Positions 1 to 8,115 are shown, counted from the first letter of the stretch. The stretch is DNA of 20,962 bases from CAZART01 sp964487555 (GCA_964487555.1 CAZART010000093.1:1-20962); one strand, 5' to 3'. A program made the numbers and translations. Notes: generated from the letters alone by a model not told the origin.

Positions 1-784
1 CGCGCCTCCGGACGTGCTCGTGCAGGAGGAGCCGCTCCTGGCCGCCCTGACCGCCACTTCGATCCGGCGCACCGTGGCCATCGGTGAGCGGGCGGGGAAA
101 CGCGTTCGGCGGCGGCTCATCGATCTGCAAGAAGGCATTCAGAGCGGGCCGCTGTGCTTCTTTGGACGGTCATCCGTCCAAGTCTCGCGGATTCTCGCTG
201 CACGCGGCCACGCGCGTCGAAGCCGCGGAGCGCGAGACGCTCGAACGGCTGTGCCGATACGCAGGCGATCGAAAATCGCCAGTGCGTCCCCCTCTGGCCG
301 CAGGCCGGCTCCAAGTGGTGCACGACGATACGCTCGCCTTCACGCTGACTCCGCCGCTGCCGGCGGAGACGCCCTGGTCGGACGGGACCACCCACCTCCT
401 TCTCTCGCCTCTGGAGCTTATCGAGAAGCTTGCCGCACTTGTACCACCTCCGGGCGGGAGCATATCGTGCCGGGACCGCGTCCGGATCAGGCCCCGCCGG
501 CAGACGCCTCTTCCGACGCGCTCTGCGCCCACGCGGCCTCAACCCATACCCCCAAACCCGCCTACCGGCTCTCCTGGGCGCGTCTCCTCGCGCACGTCTT
601 CCGCATCGACGTTACCGTCTGCCCGGACTGCGGCGGCACCATGAAGGTCATTGCCGTGCTCATAGATCCCCCTTCGATTCGCACCTACCTCGACGGAGTA
701 GGGCTCACCTCACGTCCTCCGCCCGTCGCACCCCCGCGGCCGCGGCCTCAGACCTCCTTCGATTTCGAATACGACTACGCCTAG
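1..784 (+). pseudogene. IS91-family transposase, frameshifted 3' part
   Basis: Degraded C-terminal part of an IS91-like rolling-circle transposase. It begins before the window. Family-like sequence is spread over two frames: frame 2 at about 2-116 (PLLAALTATSIRRTVAIGER), frame 3 at about 180-445 (GFSLHAATRVEAAERETLER, then WSDGTTHLLLSPLELIEKLA), and frame 2 again from about 455 to the TAG at 782-784 (YRLSWARLLAHVFRIDVTVC, PDCGGTMKVIAVL). The SLHA, DGTTHL and LSWARLLxRVFxID...CPxCGG blocks and the Pro-rich tail are hallmarks of this transposase family as I know it. At least two frame changes are needed to read it, and extra residues break up the alignment to the family pattern, so it is very unlikely to be active. 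The N-terminal catalytic HUH and tyrosine motifs are outside the window. The family call is firm; the exact indel positions are approximate. Confidence 0.85.
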
Positions 785-1024
785 CGCGCCCCCGGTGCTG
801 CCAGGACAGGCCCTGCAAAGGACCGCCGGACACGTCTGTCCTCCCGCCACTGAAGCGCCGCCTTGCCAGGGAAAAACACCCAATCCTTGCCCGGACCGTC
901 CGCCGAATGCATCGCGGCGTCCGAGAACGTACCCTCCAGAGCCTCACCAATGCCACGAGACTCGCCCTGCGGGCCGCCGCATACCTTGCGCCGCTACTCA
1001 AGAGGCGTCTTATTCTTGTTATCC
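785..1024 (+). mobile_element. Presumed non-coding 3' end of the IS91-like element
   Basis: These 240 bases lie between the transposase stop and the point where dehydratase-like coding sequence starts abruptly, near 1025. No convincing protein is seen in any frame. Small inverted repeats close to the right side (AAGA-GGCG-TCTT at 1000-1011; CAAGA 999-1003 with TCTTG 1014-1018) and a CTTG tetranucleotide at 1015-1018 recall the terminal hairpin and tetranucleotide preference described for IS91-family origin ends. The exact element boundary (somewhere in about 1010-1025) is inferred, not proven. Confidence 0.4.
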
Positions 1025-1168
1025 GTAGATCCCGACGTACTGGGCTACGACAAGGAACTCGTACAGAACGGCTACATCCAGCTCACCGACCGACCTGGGT
1101 TCGGCATTGAACTCGACGAGGTTCTGGTCAAGAGCTACCTTGTCGAAGGCGAGGCATGGTGGGATTGA
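1025..1168 (+). pseudogene. C-terminal remnant of an enolase-superfamily (mandelate racemase/muconate lactonizing) sugar-acid dehydratase
   Basis: The reading frame ending at the TGA 1166-1168 gives about 47 residues: VDPDVLGYDKELVQNGYIQL, then a TDRPGFGIELDE segment, then a KSYLVEGEAWWD tail. The 'NGYIxLxDxPGxGIELDE' block is the standard C-terminal signature of mandelate racemase/galactonate dehydratase-like enzymes, where it closes the barrel of a roughly 380-400 residue protein. Everything upstream is missing and replaced by the IS91-like element, so this is a truncated non-functional 3' fragment. Such enzymes dehydrate aldonic or uronic acids. An intact uxuA lies 17 kb away in the window, but no direct link is visible. 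Substrate cannot be assigned from the remnant. Confidence 0.7.
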
Positions 1169-1187
1169 CGCGGGTAGGAAGAATAAA

Positions 1188-1208
1188 CGGCTCCCTTAAG
1201 AGGAGCCG
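1188..1208. terminator. Stem-loop between two convergent gene fragments
   Basis: CGGCTCC (1188-1194) pairs perfectly with GGAGCCG (1202-1208) around a 7-base loop. It lies 19 bases after the dehydratase remnant stop and overlaps the end of the opposing minus-strand fragment, so it could serve as a bidirectional terminator. There is no clear T-run on either side, so intrinsic termination is only moderately supported. Confidence 0.45.
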
Positions 1209-1351
1209 CTACTGGGGTATTTCCTTAGACTGAATGCATCGATCGCAACACGAATCTCGTTCGTGTCATCCACGAAGCCTCGGATCGCGAACAGCCCCAC
1301 GTACGTGGGCTGCAGGTCGAACGCAGTGCTCACGGCGCGAACAACCCTGGT
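1196..1351 (-). pseudogene. C-terminal fragment of an unidentified protein, possibly a concanavalin-like domain
   Basis: Reading the minus strand to the TAA at 1196-1198 gives about 50 residues with protein-like composition, including STAFDLQPTYVGLFAIRGF and DDTNEIRVAIDAFSLRKYPS. The 'xxYVGLFAxxG...xxxAxFDxFxL' pattern resembles the last strands of concanavalin-like carbohydrate-binding domains found at the C-terminus of glycoside hydrolases (beta-xylosidase C-terminal or DUF1349 type). I see no matching sequence beyond the run of eight C at 1352-1359, where the frame may also shift. It is therefore a broken 3' piece facing the dehydratase remnant. Family assignment is tentative; the coding nature is better supported than the function. 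Confidence 0.4.
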
Positions 1352-1798
1352 CCCCCCCCAACAGCATGGACGGAAACTGGTGGCGCATTGAGCCGCTAGA
1401 GCCGAATCGGTGAATGGTTTTCGTTCAATCGGGCCTACTTCGGCCGGTCCTGCCGGACTGTGTGATTAGATCGGCGATCATATCTCGTAGTTATCGATGA
1501 AAGCCCCGCGATCGACCTGCCGTCTTTGCTCATTCCGGTTAGGGTGAACGGATTCGGCGACTGGAACCGCGTTGATTTCGCAGGGGCGTCTCGATGCATT
1601 CACCTTCATGAGAGGAGCCAGGTGCCGCCTGCTGATTCGATTGGTTTCGGTCGCCGATTTCGCCGCTCCGCTAACGCTCCAACTCCGTGTGCAGTCCTTC
1701 GAGGTGCTGGAGCCACCCCACCGAGCGAAATTCACCCTTCCCACCGGCGAATCATCGATTCCTCCCGATTGGCGCCCGGCCTCTATATTGGTAGATCC
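1352..1798. other. Spacer of ~450 bases without a supported gene
   Basis: The stretch starts at a homopolymer of eight C (1352-1359) and runs to the start of the large secreted protein. A 113-codon minus-strand frame (1478-1819) is open, and the secreted-protein frame itself is open back to 1526, but neither product shows a motif I recognise and the minus-strand one is Ser/Arg-rich like an antisense shadow. It may contain further gene debris. TATATTGG at 1784-1791 is a near match to the Bacteroidota -7 element (TAnnTTTG), only 7 bases before the ATG, with no properly spaced -33 TTG. Confidence 0.4.
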
Positions 1799-4700
1799 AT
1801 GCCCCGCCTTCTGCTCCAATTTACTGCACTCGCCCTCCTCCTCCTCGCCGTCCCGCTCCGGGCCCAGTCCTTCGAAGGTCTAGGCGACTTCCCCGGCGGC
1901 GTCTTCGCCAGCAACGCCCAGGGCGTCTCTGATGATGGCGCCGTCGTTGCCGGCTACTCCTCCCGGGACTTCGGGGGCGAAGCCTTCCGCTGGACCTCGG
2001 ACGGCATGGTCGGGCTTGGCACTTTCGTCTCCGATGGCCCCAGCTATGCCTGGGCCGTGTCCGGAGACGGCTCCACCGTCGTCGGGAGCGCAAAGTGGAG
2101 CGTTGGGGACGTTGCGTTCCGCTGGACCGCCGGCGGCGGCATGCAGCGCGTAAACCTGGGCATCCTTCAGGCCGGCAAGGCGCTCGGCGTCTCGGCCTCC
2201 GGCGCCGTCGTCGTTGGGGGAGGAACTGGCTCGGGTACACGCCTGGCCTTCCGGTGGACCGAGTCTGGCGCCGAACAACTCCCATCGCTCAGCCAGGGCG
2301 CCTGGACCGAGGCACGCGCCGTCTCGGCCGATGGCAACGTGGTGGCAGGGACCAGCGGCGGGGAGATCGCGCTCTGGCAAAACGGCTCGCTGACCGCGCT
2401 GGGCCCCGGAAGTGCCCATGGCGTTTCGGCCGACGGCACCATTGTCGTTGGGTCCACCTCCGTCGAGGGGCAGCCCCACGCCTTCATCTGGACCGCCGCC
2501 GCCGGCCTCGTGCCGCTCGCCGGCTTCCCCGGCGGCCTCAACGTCCACGCCTACGACGTCTCCGACGCCGGAGAACTCGTCGTCGGGATCGCCGGTGCGA
2601 CCGGGGCTCCCCAACTCGCCGCCGTTTGGACGCCCGACGGCAGAGCCCACCTGGTCAAGGACGTGCTGGAAGACCAGGGACTTGACCTAACCGGATGGAC
2701 GCTCGTGAATGCTAACGGCGTCTCGGCCGATGGCCGCGTCATCGTCGGGAGCGGGTACAATCCCGACGGGCGCTTCGAGGGGTGGCGCGCCGAGATCCTC
2801 CCCATTACCACCAAGGAGATTGTGGTCACGACAACCGGCGACGAGCCCAATGATCCGGTCAGCCAGACCTCCAACTTCTGCGACGTCGACCGGGATGAGC
2901 CCGGCGACCAGTGCACGCTCCGCGCCGCCATCGAGCTGGCAAATGCCCGCCTCGGCGGGACCATCACCTTCGACATCGACGGCGACGGCGCGCCGACCAT
3001 CCGGGTAACCGAATACGAGGATGGACCGAGCACCATGATCGGGCTCCCCACGATCGAGGCGCCCGTCACCCTCGACGGCACGACCCAGCCGGGCGGGTGG
3101 GTGGAAATCAGTGGCACCGGTGAGCTTGCAAGCCCGGGTTTCAGCGGAGTGCAAGCCGATGGGATCCGCATCGGGGCGGACGGGGCCGGTTCCACCATGC
3201 GCGGCCTCGTCATTAACAGGTTCTACGGCTCGGGCATCCACCTCCTGCCTGGCTCGGACGGCTGCATCATCGAGGGCAACCGGATCGGAACCGACGTCGC
3301 CGGGACCGCTCGCATGGGCATGCCGGCTCCGTTCTACCTCCTCTCTCAGAGCGCCGACGACAGGGACGCCACCTACCCGTGGGACATCGGCGGGTCGGCT
3401 GAGGCGGGCGTCCGCATCGAATCCGACAATAACATCGTCCAGGACAATGTTGTGGCTGGGAACGCACAGACCGACGAGGGGAGTGACACCCGCCGCCCCT
3501 GGTTCGAAGGCGGCATCGACATCTACCTCGGCCCCTCCACCCGGAACAATACGGTGCGCAGCAACAGCATCGGGCTGGGCCCCGGTGGCGAGGTCGTTGT
3601 GGACATACCGTCGTTGATTGCGCAGGGATACGACCGCATCGACAATTTTTCTACATACGAGTACGTGGGGATCCTGGCCCGAGGCAGCGGGCACCGCTTC
3701 GCGAGAAACCTCATCGGCGGGCACTCCATCGACGTGCTCGTGCTCTCTACAGCGGGCAACCGCCTCGCGGACAATACCATCGGGCACATCCCGGAGGCTC
3801 AATCTCCCCGTGGTCACACCGCGCTGCTCCTCGTTGGGCCGGGCTCAAGCCTCGCCGATCCGGACGGCCTCGCCGGGCAAGGTGTGGTCGAGCGCAACGA
3901 CGTGCGGTCTACCGAAGTGGCTGCCTCGACCCAGGGCGGTTGGGTTCTGACAGGGAACGACTTCCATGGGTGGATTGGCGGCGACACGGAGCCGCCCAGC
4001 GTAGCTGGGAACAGCCTGTTCTACCACGAGGCGGCTGTGGTCATTGGCGACGACGACCATCTAGTTAGCAACAACATCCGCGCGGCAGGGGTGGCCGTTC
4101 GTGTTGAAGGACAGAGGGCACGCGTTGAGCTGAACGATATCCGAGAGGCCTGGGCGGGCATCCGCGTCCCTGACGCCCCCGACATTCCCAACGACCCCGG
4201 CCCAGCAGAGCCCGCCACCGTGCTGATCTCTCGGAACAGTATCGTAAGCCGCCATATCGGCATTGACCTCGGCGGCAGTTACGGGGCGTCCGCCGGCGTC
4301 GAGGTCACGCTGAACGACGTCTCAGATCTCGACCAGGGACCCAACGGCCTGCTCAACTTCCCCGTCCCGCTCATGGTGGCTCGCTCCGGCAGTCTTGTAC
4401 ACGTAGAGGGCATCCTCTGGGGAGCGTTCTCCGGCACCACCACCGTGGAGGTCTTCGCTAATACGAAGTGCGCGGCCGCGACATCGTTCGGCGTACCCTA
4501 CGGCGCCGGCGAGCACTACCTCGGCGCGGTCGACGTGACGCCTGGCGTCGGCGACCTTGGCGAGTCGGCGTTCGAGTATATCGAGGGTGGGTTTGAGCCC
4601 GGCTATGAGTACGTCACACTGACCTCCACACGGGCGGACCTCGGCGTGACCAGCGAGTTTAGCCGGTGCGTTCGCGCCGTCGACCTCGACCAGACCGCCC

Positions 4701-5509
4701 GCGCCGATGTCGAGGCGGATCAGACTGGCGAGGTGCTCAATGCTCAGGACGCCGCAGTCTCCATCGAAGGTACCGCTGCCGGAAAAGGCGGTGCCTTCCG
4801 GGACGGTGGCAGCCGCTCCGAGGCAGGCACGCTCTACCTCACCCGCTACGAGGCTGCCCACGATTCCGACCTCTTCGCCGATACTTCCGCAACGGCCGCC
4901 GACGGCTCCGATGTCCGGCCTACGGCGCTCGCCTCGGCCTACTGGTGGCTGACGGATCGCGGCCTCACCGCCGCGGGCGGCGCCGACGAGGCCACGCTCA
5001 CCCTCCGCGTCTGCATCCGCCCGGGCGGCCGCGTGCTCGACGGCGTGGACGAGCGCGTCGTGCTGGTGCAGCGCAACGCCGCCACCGAAGGTGCCTGGAC
5101 CCCGCTCAACACGGAGGCCGAGAATCGCGGTGGCGAGACCTACCTTTGCGCCGGCAGCGTCACCGAACTGGGCGAGTTCGGGCTGGGTGGAGCGGAGGAG
5201 GCCTTTCCAGTAGCCCGCGCGTCTCGTCCCGAGGAAGGGCCCTTGTCGGAGTTTGCCCTGACGGTCTATCCCAACCCGGCCCAGGGCCCAGTCACGCTGG
5301 TGCTGGCGGTGCCCACGACGGGCGAGGTGCGGGTCGAGGTGTTCGACCTGCTGGGCCGGCGGGCGGTTGTACTTCACGACGGGCCGCTGGCGGCGGGCCC
5401 GCACACGCTCCGGTTCGACGCGATCGGACTCCCGAGTGGCGTCTATTTCGCCCGCGCAGCCGCTTCGAACGGTGCTGCCGCAAGCCGGGGTTTCGTGGTC
5501 GCGCAATAA
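1799..5509 (+). CDS. Large secreted HAF-repeat / beta-helix protein with T9SS sorting domain
   Basis: A 1236-residue exported protein. The ATG at 1799 is chosen because it is followed at once by a signal peptide (MPRLLLQFTALALLLLAVPL, cleavage near ALRAQ-like residues 20-23); the frame is open further upstream without signal-like sequence. Residues ~25-330 hold about seven HAF-type extracellular repeats (pattern 'GVSADGxxVVGxS...AFxWT'). C372-TLRAAIELAN, followed by TITFDI, is a CSLREAI-like segment, the usual lead-in to a right-handed parallel beta-helix, which fills about residues 430-850 (repeated 'N.I..N.IG' turns). A beta-rich domain follows (~850-960). Residues ~1152-1236 (LTVYPNPAQGPVTLVL ... 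VFDLLGRR ... GLPSGVYFARA) are a type A T9SS sorting domain, so the protein should be exported by Sec and anchored or released at the cell surface by T9SS. Surface adhesion or polysaccharide interaction is plausible; no catalytic residues were recognised. Confidence 0.92.
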   Translation: MPRLLLQFTALALLLLAVPLRAQSFEGLGDFPGGVFASNAQGVSDDGAVVAGYSSRDFGGEAFRWTSDGMVGLGTFVSDGPSYAWAVSGDGSTVVGSAKWSVGDVAFRWTAGGGMQRVNLGILQAGKALGVSASGAVVVGGGTGSGTRLAFRWTESGAEQLPSLSQGAWTEARAVSADGNVVAGTSGGEIALWQNGSLTALGPGSAHGVSADGTIVVGSTSVEGQPHAFIWTAAAGLVPLAGFPGGLNVHAYDVSDAGELVVGIAGATGAPQLAAVWTPDGRAHLVKDVLEDQGLDLTGWTLVNANGVSADGRVIVGSGYNPDGRFEGWRAEILPITTKEIVVTTTGDEPNDPVSQTSNFCDVDRDEPGDQCTLRAAIELANARLGGTITFDIDGDGAPTIRVTEYEDGPSTMIGLPTIEAPVTLDGTTQPGGWVEISGTGELASPGFSGVQADGIRIGADGAGSTMRGLVINRFYGSGIHLLPGSDGCIIEGNRIGTDVAGTARMGMPAPFYLLSQSADDRDATYPWDIGGSAEAGVRIESDNNIVQDNVVAGNAQTDEGSDTRRPWFEGGIDIYLGPSTRNNTVRSNSIGLGPGGEVVVDIPSLIAQGYDRIDNFSTYEYVGILARGSGHRFARNLIGGHSIDVLVLSTAGNRLADNTIGHIPEAQSPRGHTALLLVGPGSSLADPDGLAGQGVVERNDVRSTEVAASTQGGWVLTGNDFHGWIGGDTEPPSVAGNSLFYHEAAVVIGDDDHLVSNNIRAAGVAVRVEGQRARVELNDIREAWAGIRVPDAPDIPNDPGPAEPATVLISRNSIVSRHIGIDLGGSYGASAGVEVTLNDVSDLDQGPNGLLNFPVPLMVARSGSLVHVEGILWGAFSGTTTVEVFANTKCAAATSFGVPYGAGEHYLGAVDVTPGVGDLGESAFEYIEGGFEPGYEYVTLTSTRADLGVTSEFSRCVRAVDLDQTARADVEADQTGEVLNAQDAAVSIEGTAAGKGGAFRDGGSRSEAGTLYLTRYEAAHDSDLFADTSATAADGSDVRPTALASAYWWLTDRGLTAAGGADEATLTLRVCIRPGGRVLDGVDERVVLVQRNAATEGAWTPLNTEAENRGGETYLCAGSVTELGEFGLGGAEEAFPVARASRPEEGPLSEFALTVYPNPAQGPVTLVLAVPTTGEVRVEVFDLLGRRAVVLHDGPLAAGPHTLRFDAIGLPSGVYFARAAASNGAAASRGFVVAQ

Positions 5510-5641
5510 AGGCACCTAACTTGTCAGCGGTAACTACGGTGCTGATGGCGGCGGTCCTGGCGTCAGCTGTGGTAAGCGGGCTCGCGCGCGCTCCGGATGA
5601 ATAGGCGCGCAGGCGTGCGGTTGCCCGGCACGGTGGCGACG

Positions 5642-5663
5642 GGCTACGTTTTCCGACGTAGCC
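5642..5663. terminator. Perfect 8-bp hairpin between convergent genes
   Basis: GGCTACGT (5642-5649) and ACGTAGCC (5656-5663) form a perfect 8-bp stem with a 6-base loop, sitting between the stop of the secreted protein (5509) and the stop of typA (5663-5665). It touches the typA stop codon. It could terminate transcription from both sides, although neither side carries a strong T-tract. Confidence 0.6.
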
Positions 5664-7492
5664 TATGCCATCGCCTCCGTCTCCTTCCGCATCTGATACT
5701 TCTTCCGCTCGTTCACATCGAGGTGTCGCTTCCTTAAACGAAAGGCCTTCGGCGTCACCTCGATCAGCTCGTCTTCGCGGATAAACTCGATCGCCTCCTC
5801 CAGCGACATCCGCCGCGGCGGCACCAACTTCTCGAACGAATCCGACGACGACGCGCGCATGTTCGTGAGCTTCTTCTCCTTCGTGATGTTCACGTCGAGA
5901 TCGGCATCGCGGCTGTTTTCACCGACGATCATCCCGCTGTAGACTTCATCGGTCGGACCCAGAAACAGCTCGCCGCGCTCCTGCAGCGACACGATCGCGT
6001 ACGACGTCGCCTTGCCCTGCCGATCCGCCACCAGCGCTCCCGTCCCGCGGTGCTTGATGTCGCCGGCCCACGGCCGGTAACCGTCGAACAGGTGCGTCAA
6101 AATGCCCGTACCCTTCGTGTCGGTTAGAAACTCGGTCCTGTATCCAATCAAACCGCGCGCCGGCAGCTCGAATTCGAGCCGCACGCGCCCGCTACCGTGA
6201 TTCACCATCTTCGTCATCTGGCCCTTCCGCGATCCCATCTTCTCGATCACGATCCCCATAAACTCATCCGGCACGTCGATGAGCGTGCGCTCGTAGGGCT
6301 CGTGGGTCTTGCCCTCAACGTCCCGCGTGATTACCTGCGGCATACCGACGGCAAATTCGAAACCCTCACGCCGCATCTGCTCGATCAGAATGGCCATCTG
6401 CAGCTCGCCGCGGCCGTAAACCAGAAAGCGATCCGGCGACTCGGTGTGCTCGAGCTTCATCGACAGGTTCGCCTCCATCTCCTTCTCGAGGCGGTCCCGC
6501 AGATTCCGGGACGTCACGAACTGCCCCTCGCGCCCGCTGAACGGCGAGTTGTTGATCCGAAACTCCATCGACAGCGTCGGCTCGTCGACGTGCACCGGAG
6601 GAAGCGGCTTCGGCGACTCGGCATCCGAAATGCTCTCACCGAGTCCGATCCCGGACACACCCGCAATCGCGATGATGTCTCCCGGCCCAACCTCGTCCGT
6701 CTCGACACGCGACAACCCCTCGTATTCGAACAACGCCGTCACCTGCACCTTCGTCCGCGTGCCGTCGCGGTGGCACAGCGCCACGCGCTGCTTGTTGCGA
6801 ATCGTCCCCTGCATCACGCGGCCGACCGCAATCGGACCCAGAAAATTATCGGGCTGCACGTTCGTAACCAGCATCTGCAGCGTCGCCGACGGATCGCCGA
6901 CCGGCTGCTTCACCGTCGAGACAATCGCCTCAAAGAGCGGCTTCAGATCCACCAGCTCACCATCGGGGTCCGTCGTGCACTGCCCGTCCTTCGCCACCGC
7001 ATACAGCACCGGAAACTCGATCTGCTCCTCGGTCGCATCCAGATCGATGAACAGGTCGTAAATCTCGTCGAGTACCTCGGAGGGCCGCGCATCCTGCCGG
7101 TCGATCTTGTTGATCACCACGATTGCGGGCAGCCCCAGCGACAACGCCTTCGACAGCACGAACCGCGTCTGCGGCAGCGGACCCTCGGCCGCATCCACCA
7201 GCAGCATGATTCCGTCCACCATTCGCAGCGTCCGCTCCACCTCGCCTCCGAAATCGGCGTGGCCCGGCGTGTCGACGATGTTGATCTTCTTGCCCTCGTA
7301 AAAAATGGCCGTGTTCTTGGCCATGATCGTGATGCCCTTCTCCCGCTCGAGGTCCATCGAGTCCATCACGCGCTCGGCCACATCCTGATTCGCCCGGAAC
7401 GTCCCGCTCTGCCACAGCATCGCATCGACGAGGGTCGTCTTTCCGTGGTCCACGTGCGCCACGATGGCAATATTTCTAAGCTCGGTATTCAA
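5663..7492 (-). CDS. typA: Ribosome-associated GTPase TypA/BipA
   Basis: A translational GTPase related to EF-G that binds the ribosome and supports 50S assembly and growth under stress or cold. Visible GTPase motifs, numbered from the TTG start, are the P-loop AHVDHGKTT (12-20), REKGITI (50-56), DTPGHADF (74-81) and NKID (128-131). The C-terminal half carries the family-specific 'EPYERTLIDVPDEFMG', 'SRKGQMTKMVNHG' and 'RGLIGYRTEFLTDTKGTGI' blocks. The frame is open to 7612, but homologues begin a few residues before LRNIAIVAHVDHGKTT. The TTG at 7490-7492, preceded by GAAGAGA at a suitable distance, gives 609 residues, the normal family length; the 40 upstream residues are Arg-rich and unlike the family. 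It converges with the secreted-protein gene and stands alone as a transcription unit. Identification is very secure; the non-ATG start is an inference. Confidence 0.96.
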   Translation of the reverse strand: MNTELRNIAIVAHVDHGKTTLVDAMLWQSGTFRANQDVAERVMDSMDLEREKGITIMAKNTAIFYEGKKINIVDTPGHADFGGEVERTLRMVDGIMLLVDAAEGPLPQTRFVLSKALSLGLPAIVVINKIDRQDARPSEVLDEIYDLFIDLDATEEQIEFPVLYAVAKDGQCTTDPDGELVDLKPLFEAIVSTVKQPVGDPSATLQMLVTNVQPDNFLGPIAVGRVMQGTIRNKQRVALCHRDGTRTKVQVTALFEYEGLSRVETDEVGPGDIIAIAGVSGIGLGESISDAESPKPLPPVHVDEPTLSMEFRINNSPFSGREGQFVTSRNLRDRLEKEMEANLSMKLEHTESPDRFLVYGRGELQMAILIEQMRREGFEFAVGMPQVITRDVEGKTHEPYERTLIDVPDEFMGIVIEKMGSRKGQMTKMVNHGSGRVRLEFELPARGLIGYRTEFLTDTKGTGILTHLFDGYRPWAGDIKHRGTGALVADRQGKATSYAIVSLQERGELFLGPTDEVYSGMIVGENSRDADLDVNITKEKKLTNMRASSSDSFEKLVPPRRMSLEEAIEFIREDELIEVTPKAFRLRKRHLDVNERKKYQMRKETEAMA

Positions 7493-7848
7493 TGCGTCTC
7501 TTCGTCTGCGGTTGGTTGGGCGCAGATGCCCTCGGCCGAATCGCGACCGAAGCACCATCACCTGAAGCCGTCGACAAACGCAATCCCTCCCGGCATGTTC
7601 TCCCCTGCGCACCGAACTATCTGTGAATAGAAAGCGCAGTCCGCGGAATGGATAGAACGGTCGCGGCCTCGCCGATCCCAGGCCGCCGTGCCCTGCATCG
7701 GCAGGTTGCCCCGTCGAGCGCCCTCAAGAAGCACATCAATACCTCCCCGCGCAGAGGTCCGAGCCCCGTGACCTCGCTAGATTGAGGGAATCGCCCCGTA
7801 CGCAGTGAGAACAGGCTCGGCCCATATGCGGGAAACAGGAGGTTTGGA

Positions 7849-7896
7849 GTGTGCTTCGGGTGCGATATCGAATTCGATTTTGTACGCCCATTCTGA
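7849..7896 (+). CDS. Possible 15-residue peptide with strong Shine-Dalgarno
   Basis: AGGAGG at 7837-7842 lies 6 bases before a GTG (7849-7851), which opens a 15-codon frame (MCFGCDIEFDFVRPF) ending at TGA 7894-7896. The peptide contains CxxC. The ribosome binding site is the best in the spacer, but such a short frame can arise by chance. It overlaps the left end of the motif array, so translation here might be tied to whatever binds the array. No homologue is known to me. Confidence 0.2.
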   Translation: MCFGCDIEFDFVRPF

Positions 7897-8115
7897 AAAC
7901 GTAATACCGTTTCCGTTTGGTAATACGATTCGCCGGCGTGCTACTTTTCGGCCGTTTTCGTCTATGGAGGTCCTTTTTCGAGGGCCATGTAATACTGACG
8001 GTCCATGCCGGGCTTGACGAATGGCCGTGCGGAGCCTCGCGTATTACCGCGGTCGCGCCGTATTACGTCTCCCAACCGTATTACATTCCGCGCTGGTATT
8101 ACAATTTCGAATTCG
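7869..8115. repeat. Inverted array of seven GTAATAC/GTATTAC motifs bounded by an inverted repeat
   Basis: GTAATAC occurs at 7901-7907, 7920-7926 and 7989-7995; its complement GTATTAC occurs at 8041-8047, 8060-8066, 8078-8084 and 8096-8102. Spacing is 19 bases for the first pair and 19, 18 and 18 for the last four. A degenerate half-copy (GTAC) at 7882 is again 19 bases before the first. The array is bounded by an inverted repeat: CGAATTCGATTTTGTA at 7869-7884 against the complement of 8100-8115 (14 of 16 positions match). All of this is read directly. The layout recalls iterons, multi-site operators, or the transposase-binding sites at the ends of Tn7-like elements. Which of these it is cannot be decided here, and no target-site duplication is apparent. 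Confidence 0.8.

Noticed and set aside
1526..1798. Upstream extension of the large secreted protein by 91 codons
   Set aside because: A clean signal peptide begins at 1799; the upstream residues are not hydrophobic and would hide it from the Sec machinery.
1478..1819. 113-codon minus-strand open frame upstream of the secreted protein
   Set aside because: Ser/Arg-rich product with no recognisable motif, overlapping the signal-peptide start of the real gene on the other strand; most likely a chance frame or decayed sequence.
6197..7630. 477-codon plus-strand frame antisense to typA
   Set aside because: His/Arg-rich product typical of an antisense shadow of a GC-rich gene; typA on the other strand is unmistakable.
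7869..8115. CRISPR or integron attC interpretation of the GTAATAC array
   Set aside because: The conserved core is only 7 bases, the intervals are 11-12 bases, the orientation flips midway, and no cas or integrase gene is near.
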